DNA from: Streptomyces atroolivaceus
GTDB lineage: Bacteria > Actinomycetota > Actinomycetes > Streptomycetales > Streptomycetaceae
Direction of reading: 5' to 3'
Assembly (NCBI RefSeq): GCF_000717025.1
Contig: NZ_JNXG01000002.1
Coordinates: 62,001 to 126,000, forward strand
Length of the DNA: 64,000 nt
In this document: in pieces, positions 1-7,470 of the stretch
Numbering within the stretch: the first letter of the stretch is position 1
Layout of the letters: the number at the start of each line of letters is the position of its first letter
Notes under the pieces: generated by a model
Database searches by the model: none
What the model was told of the DNA's origin: nothing
What the model saw: only the letters and a program-made list of their open reading frames with translations
Made by a program: the position numbers and the translations under genes

Positions 1-1
1 C

Positions 2-598
2 GGACACCGTCGCGTCGTTACGGTCGGCTTCTCCATGGGCGGCTCCGTGGTGCTCCGGCACGCCGCTCTGTATACGGCTCGGGAAGCCGGTGAATCCGCG
101 ATCGAGAAACCCGGGACAGCGGGAGCCGAACGGGTGGAGCGGCGCGCCGGAGCGCATAAGGCGCATGAGGGGCGCGTGGGAGCGCGCTTTGGCGGATCGC
201 ATGCGCTGGCGGACGCCCATACGGACGTGGTCGTCTCCGTGAGCGCACCGGCCCGCTGGTACTACCGGGGCACCGCCCCGATGCGCCGGCTGCACTGGGT
301 CGTCACCCGTCCCACGGGCCGGCTGGTCGGCCGCTACGGCTTCCGCACCAGGATCCACCGCGAGGACTGGGACCCCGTGCCGCTCTCGCCGGTGGAGGCC
401 GTCCCGCTGATCACCGCGCCCCTGCTGATCGTGCACGGCGACCGCGACCCGTACTTCCCCGTCGACCACCCGCGGATGCTGGCAGGAGCGGCGGGCGACG
501 GGGCGGAGCTGTGGCTGGAACACGGCATGGGCCACGCGGAGAACGCCGCTGACGGGGGACTGCTGGCCCGCATCGCCGACTGGACGGAGTCGGCGTGA
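2..598 (+). CDS. Alpha/beta-hydrolase, C-terminal part (5' end outside window)
   Basis: Only the C-terminal part lies in the window. The nucleophile elbow G-F-S-M-G is at bases 26-40 (Ser codon 32-34). A late acidic motif HGDRDPYF (Asp about 446) and a C-terminal His in GMGHAEN (about 533) complete a serine-hydrolase triad, as known for this fold. Substrate cannot be told. Between the elbow helix and the next strand (VVVSVSAPARWY) lies an odd stretch of about 50 residues, rich in Glu, Ala, His and Lys and with less GC-biased third positions than its surroundings. It looks like a recent insertion in a loop and keeps the frame. The next gene, a MoaD-like carrier, starts 41 bases downstream. Confidence 0.85.
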   Translation, partial: GHRRVVTVGFSMGGSVVLRHAALYTAREAGESAIEKPGTAGAERVERRAGAHKAHEGRVGARFGGSHALADAHTDVVVSVSAPARWYYRGTAPMRRLHWVVTRPTGRLVGRYGFRTRIHREDWDPVPLSPVEAVPLITAPLLIVHGDRDPYFPVDHPRMLAGAAGDGAELWLEHGMGHAENAADGGLLARIADWTESA

Positions 599-639
599 TT
601 CATGATGGACAGCCGACGTACGACGAAAGGGGTGCTGCC

Positions 640-894
640 ATGGCAGCGGGGACGATCCGCTACTGGGCCGCGGCCAAGGCCGCAGCGGGGACCGCGGAGG
701 AGCCGTACACGGCGGAGACACTCGCCGAGGCGCTCGACGGTGTGCGCGAGCGGCACCCCGGTGAGCTGACGCGTGTACTGCTCCGATGCTCGTTCCTGAT
801 CGACGGGGATCCGGTGGGGACCCGAGGTCATGAGACCGTACGGCTTGCCGAGGGCGGCACGGTCGAGGTGCTCCCGCCGTTCGCAGGAGGGTGA
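640..894 (+). CDS. MoaD/ThiS-family small sulfur carrier protein
   Basis: An 84-residue protein beginning MAAGTIRYWAAAKAAAG and ending in PPFAGG. The C-terminal Gly-Gly is the hallmark of MoaD/ThiS ubiquitin-fold carriers: an E1-like enzyme adenylates the terminal glycine, which then carries a thiocarboxylate for molybdopterin or thiamin-type sulfur transfer. The start at 640 is preceded by a purine-rich GAAAGGGG; an in-frame GTG at 595 would add 15 residues and has no such site. No E1 partner or MoaE is nearby, so whether it serves molybdopterin synthesis or another pathway is open. The downstream gene's ribosome site overlaps its 3' end. Confidence 0.8.
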   Translation: MAAGTIRYWAAAKAAAGTAEEPYTAETLAEALDGVRERHPGELTRVLLRCSFLIDGDPVGTRGHETVRLAEGGTVEVLPPFAGG

Positions 895-904
895 ACCGCA
901 GACC

Positions 905-2314
905 ATGAGCAACAACGATCAGCAGTATCCGTACGACCCGGGACACGGGCGGCAGCAGGACGGGCAGCAGCAGCCCTACGACCCGGCGTACGGGCAGCAG
1001 GACCAGCAGCCGGTGTTGGGGCAGCAGGACCAGGTGCCCGCCTACGGGCAGCAGCCCTACGACCCCGCGTTCGGACAGCAGGACCAGGTGCCCGCGTACG
1101 GACAGCAGCCCTACGACCCCGCGTACGGGCAGCAGAGCCCTGATCCGGCGTACGGGCAGCCGACCCCTGACCCCGCGTACGGGCAGCAGCCCGCGCAGCC
1201 CGCGTACGGGCAGCAGCCCGCGCAGCCCGCGTACGGGCAGCAGCCGTACGCGCAGCAGCCGCCGCTGTACCCGGAGCCCGCCGTGTACCCGGAGCGGGGC
1301 GGTCCCCAGGCCGCCGGCGGCCAGGGCGCGGCCCAGACGTGGGAGGGCCAGACCTGGGACACCCGCTACCAGCCGACGATCCAGCCGCAGCACCACCGGG
1401 CGGCACCCCCCGCGCAGGTCGCTCCGGGTGCCCACCCGCTGCCGCCCGAGGCTCCGGCGGCCCCGTCCGCCCCGTCCGCCCCGCCCCCACCGAGGGCTTC
1501 GGCGACGGCTCCCGGCGGCTCCGACTACAGCGCGCCCACCACTCTGGGCAACAGCCGGATCACCGACGCCCAGCGAGCCCGTGCCGAGGGGCGTTCGCCG
1601 ATCATCGCGCCGGGGATGCAGCCGGCCGCGATCACCGCGGGACTCGGGCTGCTCCTCGCCCTCGGTGCCTCGGTCGGGCCCTACGCCCTGCTCGTGCCCC
1701 TGGTGCTGCTCCAGGCCGTGACGGCCGCCGGGTGGTTCCGGCTCAACGGCATGTGGCCGGCCAGGCAGGGCATCGCGCTCGCGTTCGCCGGCGGTGTCGT
1801 GGCCGATGCCGTGCTGCTCGCTGCGGGCCGGAGCAACGCTCCGGCGGCCATCCTCGGCACGCTCGGTGTCTGGGTGCTGCTCACGCTCGTCCTCCAGCTG
1901 CGCAGCCGTGCCGGGGCCGACGAGCGGATGTACGGCCTGACGGCCACCGTCGCGTCGGCCGCGCTCGCCGTGCTGGCCGCCGGGCACCTGGCGGCCGTCC
2001 CGGACGCGGTGACGGTGGGCGGTGTCGCGGTCGCCGTGGCCGTGCTCGTCAGGGCCCTGCCGCTGCCCGGGCCGGCCTCGGTCGTCGTGGCGCTGCTCGC
2101 CTCGGCGGGCGCGGGCCTGGCCGCCGGAGGGCTCACGGACTTCGGTGCACAGGCCGCGTTCCTGGGGTTCGCGGCCGGCGGCTGCGCGCTGATCGGGCTG
2201 CGGGTCGCGAGCTACGACTACCCGTCCCGCTTCGTGCACATGACGGCAGGGGTGGCGCTGCCGCTCACCGCCGCTGCTCCCGCCGTGTACCTGATCGGCC
2301 GTGCGATCGCCTGA
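905..2314 (+). CDS. Membrane protein with Gln/Pro/Tyr-rich N-terminal repeats
   Basis: 469 residues. Roughly the first 120 are a low-complexity tail of repeated P-A-Y-G-Q-Q and Q-P-Y-D-P units, followed by a Pro/Ala-rich linker. From about residue 235 the protein is strongly hydrophobic, with around eight predicted membrane segments separated by very short loops. The start at 905 follows GCAGGAGGG at the end of the moaD-like gene, so the two are probably co-transcribed. This arrangement (disordered cytoplasmic tail plus polytopic membrane domain) is common in Streptomyces, but I recognise no enzymatic or transport motif. The function is unknown. Confidence 0.8.
   Translation: MSNNDQQYPYDPGHGRQQDGQQQPYDPAYGQQDQQPVLGQQDQVPAYGQQPYDPAFGQQDQVPAYGQQPYDPAYGQQSPDPAYGQPTPDPAYGQQPAQPAYGQQPAQPAYGQQPYAQQPPLYPEPAVYPERGGPQAAGGQGAAQTWEGQTWDTRYQPTIQPQHHRAAPPAQVAPGAHPLPPEAPAAPSAPSAPPPPRASATAPGGSDYSAPTTLGNSRITDAQRARAEGRSPIIAPGMQPAAITAGLGLLLALGASVGPYALLVPLVLLQAVTAAGWFRLNGMWPARQGIALAFAGGVVADAVLLAAGRSNAPAAILGTLGVWVLLTLVLQLRSRAGADERMYGLTATVASAALAVLAAGHLAAVPDAVTVGGVAVAVAVLVRALPLPGPASVVVALLASAGAGLAAGGLTDFGAQAAFLGFAAGGCALIGLRVASYDYPSRFVHMTAGVALPLTAAAPAVYLIGRAIA
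965..1260 (+). repeat. In-frame degenerate repeats encoding PAYGQQ-type units
   Basis: Imperfect direct repeats built on units such as CCCGCGTACGGGCAGCAG, each encoding P-A-Y-G-Q-Q, sometimes preceded by Q-P-Y-D. About ten units follow one another inside the coding sequence starting at 905. They create a tyrosine- and glutamine-rich disordered tail; copy number is likely to vary between strains. Confidence 0.85.
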
Positions 2315-2470
2315 CGTACCGGGCGTGCCTGACGTCCCCTCACGCCTTTCCCCGCTGCCGGGGAACCGGCCGGGCCCTCTGCTCGTCGATCATTCCGGGT
2401 GCGCCGCACCGGCGGCAGTAGGCTCACGTGCACCAGAGGTCCGGCCGGTCCGAGTGGGGGAACGACAAGC

Positions 2471-3166
2471 ATGCGAGCACTGCGCATACTGCTGATCATC
2501 GCCGTGGTGCTGGGCGGCGTCTTCGTCGCCGTGGACCGCGCCGCCGTGTACTTCGCGGAGTCGGAGGCCGAGGGGCGGGTCGCTTTCGGTGGCGCGGAGG
2601 CCGGTTCGACCGATGTCTCGATCAAGGGCTTTCCCTTCCTGACGCAGGTCGCCGGGTCGGAGTTCGACCGTGTCGACGTCACGGTCAAGGACATCCGGGC
2701 CAGCGCGGCCGGGCGGGCCATACGGATCAGTGAGATCCAGGCCCAGCTGCGGCAGGTCACGCTGGGCGCGGGCTACTCCAGTGCGACGGCCTCCCGGGCC
2801 ACCGGGACGGCCGTCATCTCGTACGCGGCCCTCACCGAGGCCGCCGACGAGGGCGTCACGGTCGCCTACGGCGGCGACGGCAAGGTCAAGGTCACCGGCT
2901 CCGTCCGGATCCCGCTGCTGGAACAGACGGTCACGCGCAGCGTGCTCTCCACGGTCACCCTGGTCGACGGCGACACCGTCAAGGTGCGCGCCGACGAGGT
3001 CCCGGGTGAGGGCATCCCCGGCCTGGAGGGCCTGGTCAGGAAGAAGACCGACTTCGAGCGCGGTATCGGCGGGCTGCCCGAAGGCCTGAAGCTGGAGAAG
3101 ATCGAGGTGGCGCCGGGCGGCCTGGAGATCTCGATGACCGGCGCCGACATCCGGCTGGCGGGATGA
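2471..3166 (+). CDS. DUF2993 (LmeA-type) phospholipid-binding protein
   Basis: 231 residues. A single N-terminal hydrophobic helix (about residues 4-20, RILLIIAVVLGGVFVAV) is followed by a beta-rich extracytoplasmic domain containing VSIKGFPFLTQV, typical of the DUF2993 family. The mycobacterial member LmeA is a periplasmic phospholipid-binding protein involved in lipoglycan maturation; that role is known for the family and only inferred here. The start at 2471 is preceded by GGGGGAACGACAAGC. Repeated internal beta segments (VKDIRASAAG, VTGSVRIPL) fit a lipid-binding super-roll. It stands alone, with the cysteine leader region downstream. Confidence 0.8.
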   Translation: MRALRILLIIAVVLGGVFVAVDRAAVYFAESEAEGRVAFGGAEAGSTDVSIKGFPFLTQVAGSEFDRVDVTVKDIRASAAGRAIRISEIQAQLRQVTLGAGYSSATASRATGTAVISYAALTEAADEGVTVAYGGDGKVKVTGSVRIPLLEQTVTRSVLSTVTLVDGDTVKVRADEVPGEGIPGLEGLVRKKTDFERGIGGLPEGLKLEKIEVAPGGLEISMTGADIRLAG

Positions 3167-3379
3167 CAGCGGCACATGGGCGGCTCCGGATGACTTCCGG
3201 CGAGGCCGGGTAGAGACGCTGCGGGCGGGCGCACCGGGTGCGATCCAGATATTGAGACGAGCCCGTCCGATCCGTAGATGCCCCTCGGGCCGGGCCGCCG
3301 GATCCGAGGACCCCGAGCTGGTCGGGCGGGGCGCTCGTCCCACATCGCGGACGATCGTGTCTCATCATCCGACACGACG

Positions 3380-3409
3380 GTGACATCTCCGCCCGTACCT
3401 CCCTACGAT
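3380..3409 (+). promoter_or_regulatory. HrdB-type promoter for a leaderless leader-peptide transcript
   Basis: A -35-like GTGACA (3380-3385) and a -10 TACGAT (3404-3409) are separated by 18 bases. The ATG of the leader peptide begins 7 bases after the -10, so transcription should start at or next to the codon. An inverted repeat CGTGTC-N9-GACACG (3356-3376) lies just upstream and could bind a regulator. Confidence 0.55.
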
Positions 3410-3416
3410 CGGACGC

Positions 3417-3497
3417 ATGAAGCGACAGGCGGACCTCACGAAGCGGCGGGCAGTAGACCTGTGCCGCGTCGCCGCCATGCTCTGTCGCACTTTCTGA
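3417..3497 (+). CDS. Cysteine-containing leader peptide upstream of cysA-sseC
   Basis: A 26-residue reading frame, basic at the N-terminus and ending V-D-L-C-R-V-A-A-M-L-C-R-T-F, with cysteines at 16 and 23. This matches the known actinobacterial family of Cys-rich leader peptides (Ms5788A type in mycobacteria) placed ahead of rhodanese/sulfur genes, where ribosome stalling at Cys codons is thought to link cysteine supply to downstream expression. It is too short for routine gene callers. The 139-base gap to cysA (3498-3636) would hold the attenuation structure. Both Cys codons sit late in the frame, which fits a stalling mechanism. Confidence 0.8.
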   Translation: MKRQADLTKRRAVDLCRVAAMLCRTF

Positions 3498-3636
3498 GCG
3501 GGACCTTCCCCGTTTCCCCCGGCCCTTCGACCACGTCAGGGCCGAATCCGTGCCTTCCGTACGCGTTCCGCTCCGAGCCCGCGCGTACACCGCACTCCGC
3601 ACCACCCCGCCGCAGACTGCCCCGGAGGAGAAACAC

Positions 3637-4476
3637 ATGAGCCGCGCAGACGTTCTGGTCGACGCCGACTGGGTCGAGGCCCACATCGACGACCCGCAGG
3701 TCGCGATCGTCGAGGTCGACGAGGACACCTCGGCCTACGAGAAGAACCACATCAAGAACGCGATCCGGATCGACTGGACCAAGGACCTCCAGGACCCGGT
3801 CCGCCGTGACTTCGTCGACCAGGCCGGCTTCGAGAAGCTCCTGTCCGAGAAGGGCATCGGCAACGACACGCTGGTCGTCCTCTACGGCGGCAACAACAAC
3901 TGGTTCGCCTCGTACGCGTACTGGTACTTCAAGCTGTACGGCCACGAGAACGTCAAGCTGCTCGACGGCGGCCGCAAGAAGTGGGAGCTCGACTCCCGCG
4001 ACCTGACCGACGCGGTCCCGACGCGCCCGGCCACCCAGTACAAGGCCAAGGCCCAGGACGAGTCGATCCGCGCCTACCGCGACGACGTCGTGGCCGCCAT
4101 CGGCAGCCAGAACCTCGTCGACGTGCGTTCGCCCGACGAGTTCAGCGGCAAGCTGCTCGCCCCGGCGCACCTCCCGCAGGAGCAGTCGCAGCGCCCCGGC
4201 CACGTGCCGAGCGCCCGCAACATCCCGTGGTCGAAGAACGCCAACGACGACGGCACGTTCAAGTCGGACGACGAGCTCAAGGCCCTCTACGAGGACGAGA
4301 AGGTGGACCTGTCCAAGGACACCATCGCGTACTGCCGCATCGGTGAGCGCTCCGCGCTCACCTGGTTCGTCCTGCACGAGCTGCTCGGCCAGGAGAACGT
4401 CAAGAACTACGACGGTTCGTGGACCGAGTACGGCTCCCTCGTGGGCGTGCCGATCGAGCTCGGCGCCAACAAGTAG
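3637..4476 (+). CDS. cysA: Thiosulfate sulfurtransferase (rhodanese), CysA/SseA type
   Basis: 279 residues made of two rhodanese domains. The C-terminal active-site loop C-R-I-G-E-R-S places the catalytic Cys at residue 233; it accepts sulfane sulfur from thiosulfate and passes it to cyanide or cellular acceptors. The N-terminal domain lacks the Cys, as usual in tandem rhodaneses. The start at 3637 follows GGAGGAGAAACAC; an in-frame ATG at 3550 has no ribosome site. The gene is followed 66 bases later by the DUF1416 gene, the same pairing as mycobacterial cysA2-sseC2, and is preceded by the cysteine leader peptide, so sulfur-responsive control is likely. Confidence 0.93.
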   Translation: MSRADVLVDADWVEAHIDDPQVAIVEVDEDTSAYEKNHIKNAIRIDWTKDLQDPVRRDFVDQAGFEKLLSEKGIGNDTLVVLYGGNNNWFASYAYWYFKLYGHENVKLLDGGRKKWELDSRDLTDAVPTRPATQYKAKAQDESIRAYRDDVVAAIGSQNLVDVRSPDEFSGKLLAPAHLPQEQSQRPGHVPSARNIPWSKNANDDGTFKSDDELKALYEDEKVDLSKDTIAYCRIGERSALTWFVLHELLGQENVKNYDGSWTEYGSLVGVPIELGANK

Positions 4477-4542
4477 TCCGACGCCGACACGGCATTCCGC
4501 AGGACCCGATCAGCAGGACCCCGACCCGAAGGACAGAACACC

Positions 4543-4830
4543 ATGTGTGGAGCACAGGCCGGCGGCCCCGACGCTTCGACGATCAAGCCGGGCGAGACGA
4601 CCATCCAGGGCAGCGTGACCCGCGACGGCGAGCCCGTCACCGGCTACGTCCGTCTGCTGGACTCGACCGGTGAGTTCACCGCCGAGGTCCCGACCTCGGC
4701 GACCGGACAGTTCCGCTTCTACGCGGCCGAGGGCACCTGGACGCTCCGCGCCCTGGTACCGGGCGGCACCGCCGACCGTACGGTCGTGGCGCAGACCGGT
4801 GGCCTCGCAGAGGTCGCCATCGCCGTGTAG
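4543..4830 (+). CDS. sseC: DUF1416 protein, SseC homologue
   Basis: 95 residues beginning MCGAQAGGPDAS, with the early Cys characteristic of the family, followed by an immunoglobulin-like beta domain (GSVTRDGEPVTGYVRLLD, ATGQFRFYAAEGTWTLRAL). DUF1416 proteins are almost always encoded directly after the CysA-type rhodanese in actinobacteria (SseC in mycobacteria), suggesting a shared task in sulfur transfer; the biochemical role is unknown. The conserved Cys2 could accept or carry sulfur, which is inference. The transcript ends at a strong hairpin just downstream. Confidence 0.88.
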   Translation: MCGAQAGGPDASTIKPGETTIQGSVTRDGEPVTGYVRLLDSTGEFTAEVPTSATGQFRFYAAEGTWTLRALVPGGTADRTVVAQTGGLAEVAIAV

Positions 4831-4851
4831 TCCGCGCGCACATACGGCCGG

Positions 4852-4901
4852 AGGGCCGCACCCCAGGGGGTTGGACGCCACCTGGACAGGGGTGCGGCCC
4901 T
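4852..4901 (+). terminator. Hairpin terminator after sseC
   Basis: Perfect 13-base arms AGGGCCGCACCCC (4852-4864) and GGGGTGCGGCCCT (4889-4901) with a 24-base loop, 21 bases after the sseC stop codon. Confidence 0.7.
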
Positions 4902-4982
4902 TCGCGCCGTCCGCCCGGCCCCGGCTCAGCCCCGGCTCCGCCCGGCATGCGCTTCCTCGCCGCGGAGCCCTACGCTGGAGAC

Positions 4983-5321
4983 ATGTACGCCCGGCGCAGG
5001 CGCGCCTATTTCCTGATGATGGGCGGATGCCTCTTCCTCTTCGTCTCCGCCTGGGCCTTCGTGCGGCTCTGGTCCGTACCGGCGGCCGTGGCGATGTGCG
5101 TGGTCGCCATGGTCATTCCGCCCGTCGCGGCGGTCGTCGCCAACCGCCGGGGTCCTGAGGACCGTTGGTGGGACGACGCCGCCTCGCCGGACGCAGGGTC
5201 CGACGAGTCCCGGCAGCCACGGCGGGAGTCCCGGCCCCGGTCGCCCAGGGAACAGCCCACGGGTGACCCGACGTCGGACGCGTGGTGGGACGAGCTCGAC
5301 GGCAGGAACCGCCGCCGGTAG
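4983..5321 (+). CDS. DUF3099 membrane protein
   Basis: 112 residues. It begins MYARRRRAYFLMMGGCLFLF and has two closely spaced membrane helices (about residues 9-27 and 30-48), then a charged, disordered cytoplasmic tail ending in DAWWDELDGRNRRR. This fits the actinobacterial DUF3099 family; function unknown. TACGCT lies 6 bases before the ATG, the spacing of a leaderless promoter, though the intervening GGAGAC could also act as a weak ribosome site. Confidence 0.8.
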   Translation: MYARRRRAYFLMMGGCLFLFVSAWAFVRLWSVPAAVAMCVVAMVIPPVAAVVANRRGPEDRWWDDAASPDAGSDESRQPRRESRPRSPREQPTGDPTSDAWWDELDGRNRRR

Positions 5322-5362
5322 CCCGGCGGGGTCTCCGGACCAGTACCGGCAGGGTCTCCGGG

Positions 5363-5725
5363 TCAGTAGACGAGGGCCTGGGTGCCGTCCGTCATGGCCT
5401 CCTGCACGAAGACCTGGGCGCCGGCGATCCGCACGCCCTCCAGCACGTCCTTCTCCGGGATGTCGCGGCGCGCCGCACACTGGGTGCAGAGCGTGATCCC
5501 GCCGCCCGCGAGGACCGAGTCGATCAGATCGGGCAGCGGCGCGGCGTGCGGCAGTTCGAATTCGGCGGCGCGTCCCGGAAGGGCGAACCAGGCCGACTCG
5601 CCGGTCAGCCACAGCGAGACCTCCACCCCGCTGGCGACGGCCACGGCCGCCACGGTGAAGGCCTGTGAGCAGCGCTCGGGGGAATCGGCTCCTGCGGTCA
5701 CCTTGATCACGAGCTTCTTCGGCAT
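5363..5725 (-). CDS. DsrE-family protein
   Basis: 120 residues, MPKKLVIKVTAGADSPERC, with the Rossmann-like DsrE fold: alternating strands, a Cys late in the chain (ITLCTQCAARR) and a small hydrophobic N-terminal strand. DsrE/TusD-type proteins bind or relay sulfur through conserved Cys residues; here the T-L-C-T-Q-C pair is a candidate. Proximity to cysA-sseC may be meaningful but is not proof. On the minus strand TACAGT sits exactly 6 bases before the ATG, suggesting a leaderless transcript. Confidence 0.75.
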   Translation of the reverse strand: MPKKLVIKVTAGADSPERCSQAFTVAAVAVASGVEVSLWLTGESAWFALPGRAAEFELPHAAPLPDLIDSVLAGGGITLCTQCAARRDIPEKDVLEGVRIAGAQVFVQEAMTDGTQALVY

Positions 5726-5761
5726 GTACCGACTGTAATCCCCGGCCGGACGACCTCCCCT

Positions 5762-6058
5762 GTGACCTGTGGGTCAGTTGTGTGCGCGGGTAATGGAACC
5801 CGCTCCCTGGTGATCCCGCTCGCCGGGACGGCCGAACCCTCCTTCGACGAGGAGTGGTCCGCGGCGGACGGACCGGAGTGCACCACGGCGCACGTGTACT
5901 CCGAGCCCGAGCCCTACGGGGCCGAGCAGGTCCGCCACGCCTACGTGCTGGCCGGGGACACCGTCGCCCTGGTCGTCCACGGGCGGAAGGGCGCGGCCGG
6001 CACGGAGACGGTTCCGTTCCACCAGACCGTGGTCCTGCAGAACCAGCTCCTGGGCTGA
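5762..6058 (+). CDS. Hypothetical protein
   Basis: 98 residues from a GTG start at 5762. No clear ribosome site is seen, and a later in-frame GTG at 5780 is possible. The protein is soluble, acidic, and predicted mostly beta (VCAGNGTRSLVIPLAGT, HAYVLAGDTVALVVHGR). It has two cysteines near the N-terminus and one in PECTTAHV. I do not recognise the family. It is divergent from the DsrE gene, with only 36 bases between, so the two promoters must overlap. Confidence 0.6.
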   Translation: MTCGSVVCAGNGTRSLVIPLAGTAEPSFDEEWSAADGPECTTAHVYSEPEPYGAEQVRHAYVLAGDTVALVVHGRKGAAGTETVPFHQTVVLQNQLLG

Positions 6059-6166
6059 ACCGGCCGCGCCCGGGGGAAACCCCGGACCGCCGTGCCGGGC
6101 CCCCACCCATTAGGCTGGGGGCCCGGCCGCCTGCTGCCGTCACGCCGTTCGTACCGAGGAGCTCCC

Positions 6167-6268
6167 GTGCTTGAGGTTTTCTTCTCCGCCCTGCTGGTCC
6201 TGGTCTGCGTCGGCGTGCTCGCCTTCGCCGCCGTGACCGTGAAGAAGCTGTACCAGGGCCAGCGCTGA
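6167..6268 (+). CDS. Small single-pass membrane protein (33 aa)
   Basis: A 33-residue frame from GTG at 6167: one hydrophobic helix (FFSALLVLVCVGVLAFAAV) followed by a basic tail TVKKLYQGQR. CGAGGAG ends 6 bases before the GTG, a good ribosome site. The topology is probably N-out/C-in by the positive-inside rule. The gene sits 49 bases upstream of the nitrobindin-like gene. The function is unknown; its short length means it would be missed by default gene calling. Confidence 0.7.
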   Translation: MLEVFFSALLVLVCVGVLAFAAVTVKKLYQGQR

Positions 6269-6317
6269 CCCTCGCCGAACACTTTCCGTACACCCTCACA
6301 GATCGTCTGAGCCGCTC

Positions 6318-6890
6318 ATGATCGAGATTCCGTCCGACCTCCACCCGGACCTCGTGCCGCTGGCCTTCCTCCTCGGCAACTGGGCGGGTGCGGGCGTCGC
6401 CGACTTCCCCGGCGCCGAGAAGTGCAACTTCGGCCAGGAAGTGACCTTCAGCCACGACGGCCGTGACTTCCTCGAGTACGTCTCGCACTCCTGGGTGCTG
6501 GACGCCGACGGCAAGCAGGTCAAGCCCCTCGAGTCCGAGTCCGGCTACTGGCGCATCGACAAGGACCGCAAGGTCGAGATCGTCATGGTCCGCGACCAGG
6601 GCGTCGTCGAGGTCTGGTACGGCGAGCTGGCGAAGCAGAAGCCGCAGATCGACGTCGTCACCGACGCGGTGGCCCGCACCGCCGCCTCCGGCCCCTACAG
6701 CGGTGGCAAGCGTCTCTACGGCTATGTGAACAGCGACCTGATGTGGGTCGGCGAGAAGGCCACCCCCGACGTGGAGCTGCGGCCGTACATGTCGGCGCAC
6801 CTGAAGAAGGTCGTCACCCCGGAGGAGGTCGCCGCGATGGCGAAGAGCCTCGGGGACATGCCCGACGACGGCATCGCGTTCTTCAAGTAG
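6318..6890 (+). CDS. Nitrobindin-like / FABP-like heme-binding domain protein
   Basis: 190 residues forming a ten-strand beta barrel typical of the nitrobindin (formerly DUF1794) family. The signature G-N-W-A-G-A-G is near residue 25, and the C-terminal segment S-A-H-L-K-K-V carries the His that coordinates heme iron in characterised nitrobindins. Those proteins bind ferric heme and isomerise peroxynitrite; that role is family knowledge. No membrane segment or signal is seen. It lies immediately upstream of nur and may belong to a metal/redox-related neighbourhood. Confidence 0.85.
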   Translation: MIEIPSDLHPDLVPLAFLLGNWAGAGVADFPGAEKCNFGQEVTFSHDGRDFLEYVSHSWVLDADGKQVKPLESESGYWRIDKDRKVEIVMVRDQGVVEVWYGELAKQKPQIDVVTDAVARTAASGPYSGGKRLYGYVNSDLMWVGEKATPDVELRPYMSAHLKKVVTPEEVAAMAKSLGDMPDDGIAFFK

Positions 6891-6966
6891 TCGGTCCCGG
6901 GCCGGCCGACGGGCCCGCCCGCCCGTGTCCGTCGGGCCCGTGCTCACCCCGCCCTACACTGGGGCT

Positions 6967-7440
6967 GTGGTGAGCACCGACTGGAAGACCGATCTTCGGC
7001 AGCGTGGCTACCGGCTGACGCCCCAGCGTCAGCTCGTCCTGGAGGCCGTCGACACCCTGGAGCACGCGACCCCCGACGACATCCTCTGCGAGGTGCGCAG
7101 GACGGCGTCGGGCGTGAACATCTCCACCGTCTACCGGACCCTCGAGCTCCTCGAGGAGCTCGGGCTGGTCAGCCACGCCCACCTCGGGCACGGCTCCCCG
7201 ACGTATCACCTGGCCGACCGCCACCACCACATCCACCTCGTCTGCAGGGACTGCGCGGACGTCATCGAGGCGGACGTCGACGTGGTCGCCGACTTCACGG
7301 CGAAGCTGCGGGGCGCGTTCGGCTTCGAGACCGACATGAAGCACTTCGCGATCTTCGGACGCTGCGCCGACTGCACCGCGAAGGCCGGTGAGGCGGCGGC
7401 CGCGGCCGGACCGCCGGAGGGCCCCGACAGCGCCGGGTAG
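6967..7440 (+). CDS. nur: Fur-family nickel-responsive regulator Nur
   Basis: 157 residues. An N-terminal winged helix (GYRLTPQRQLVLEAV, TVYRTLELLEELGLV) is followed by a metal-binding dimerisation domain with the histidine cluster H-H-H-I-H (86-90) and two CxxC pairs (93/96 and 133/136). The sequence agrees closely with what I remember of S. coelicolor Nur (SCO4180), which represses nickel uptake and sodF when nickel is plentiful and binds a tTGCaa-N5-ttGCAA box. TACACT lies 6 bases before the GTG, indicating a leaderless mRNA; GTG at 6970 is an alternative start. A Nur-like site is found about 31 kb away in this window. Confidence 0.87.
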   Translation: MVSTDWKTDLRQRGYRLTPQRQLVLEAVDTLEHATPDDILCEVRRTASGVNISTVYRTLELLEELGLVSHAHLGHGSPTYHLADRHHHIHLVCRDCADVIEADVDVVADFTAKLRGAFGFETDMKHFAIFGRCADCTAKAGEAAAAAGPPEGPDSAG

Positions 7441-7470
7441 TCCGGGCGGCGCGGGTCGTACGCTGGTCGC

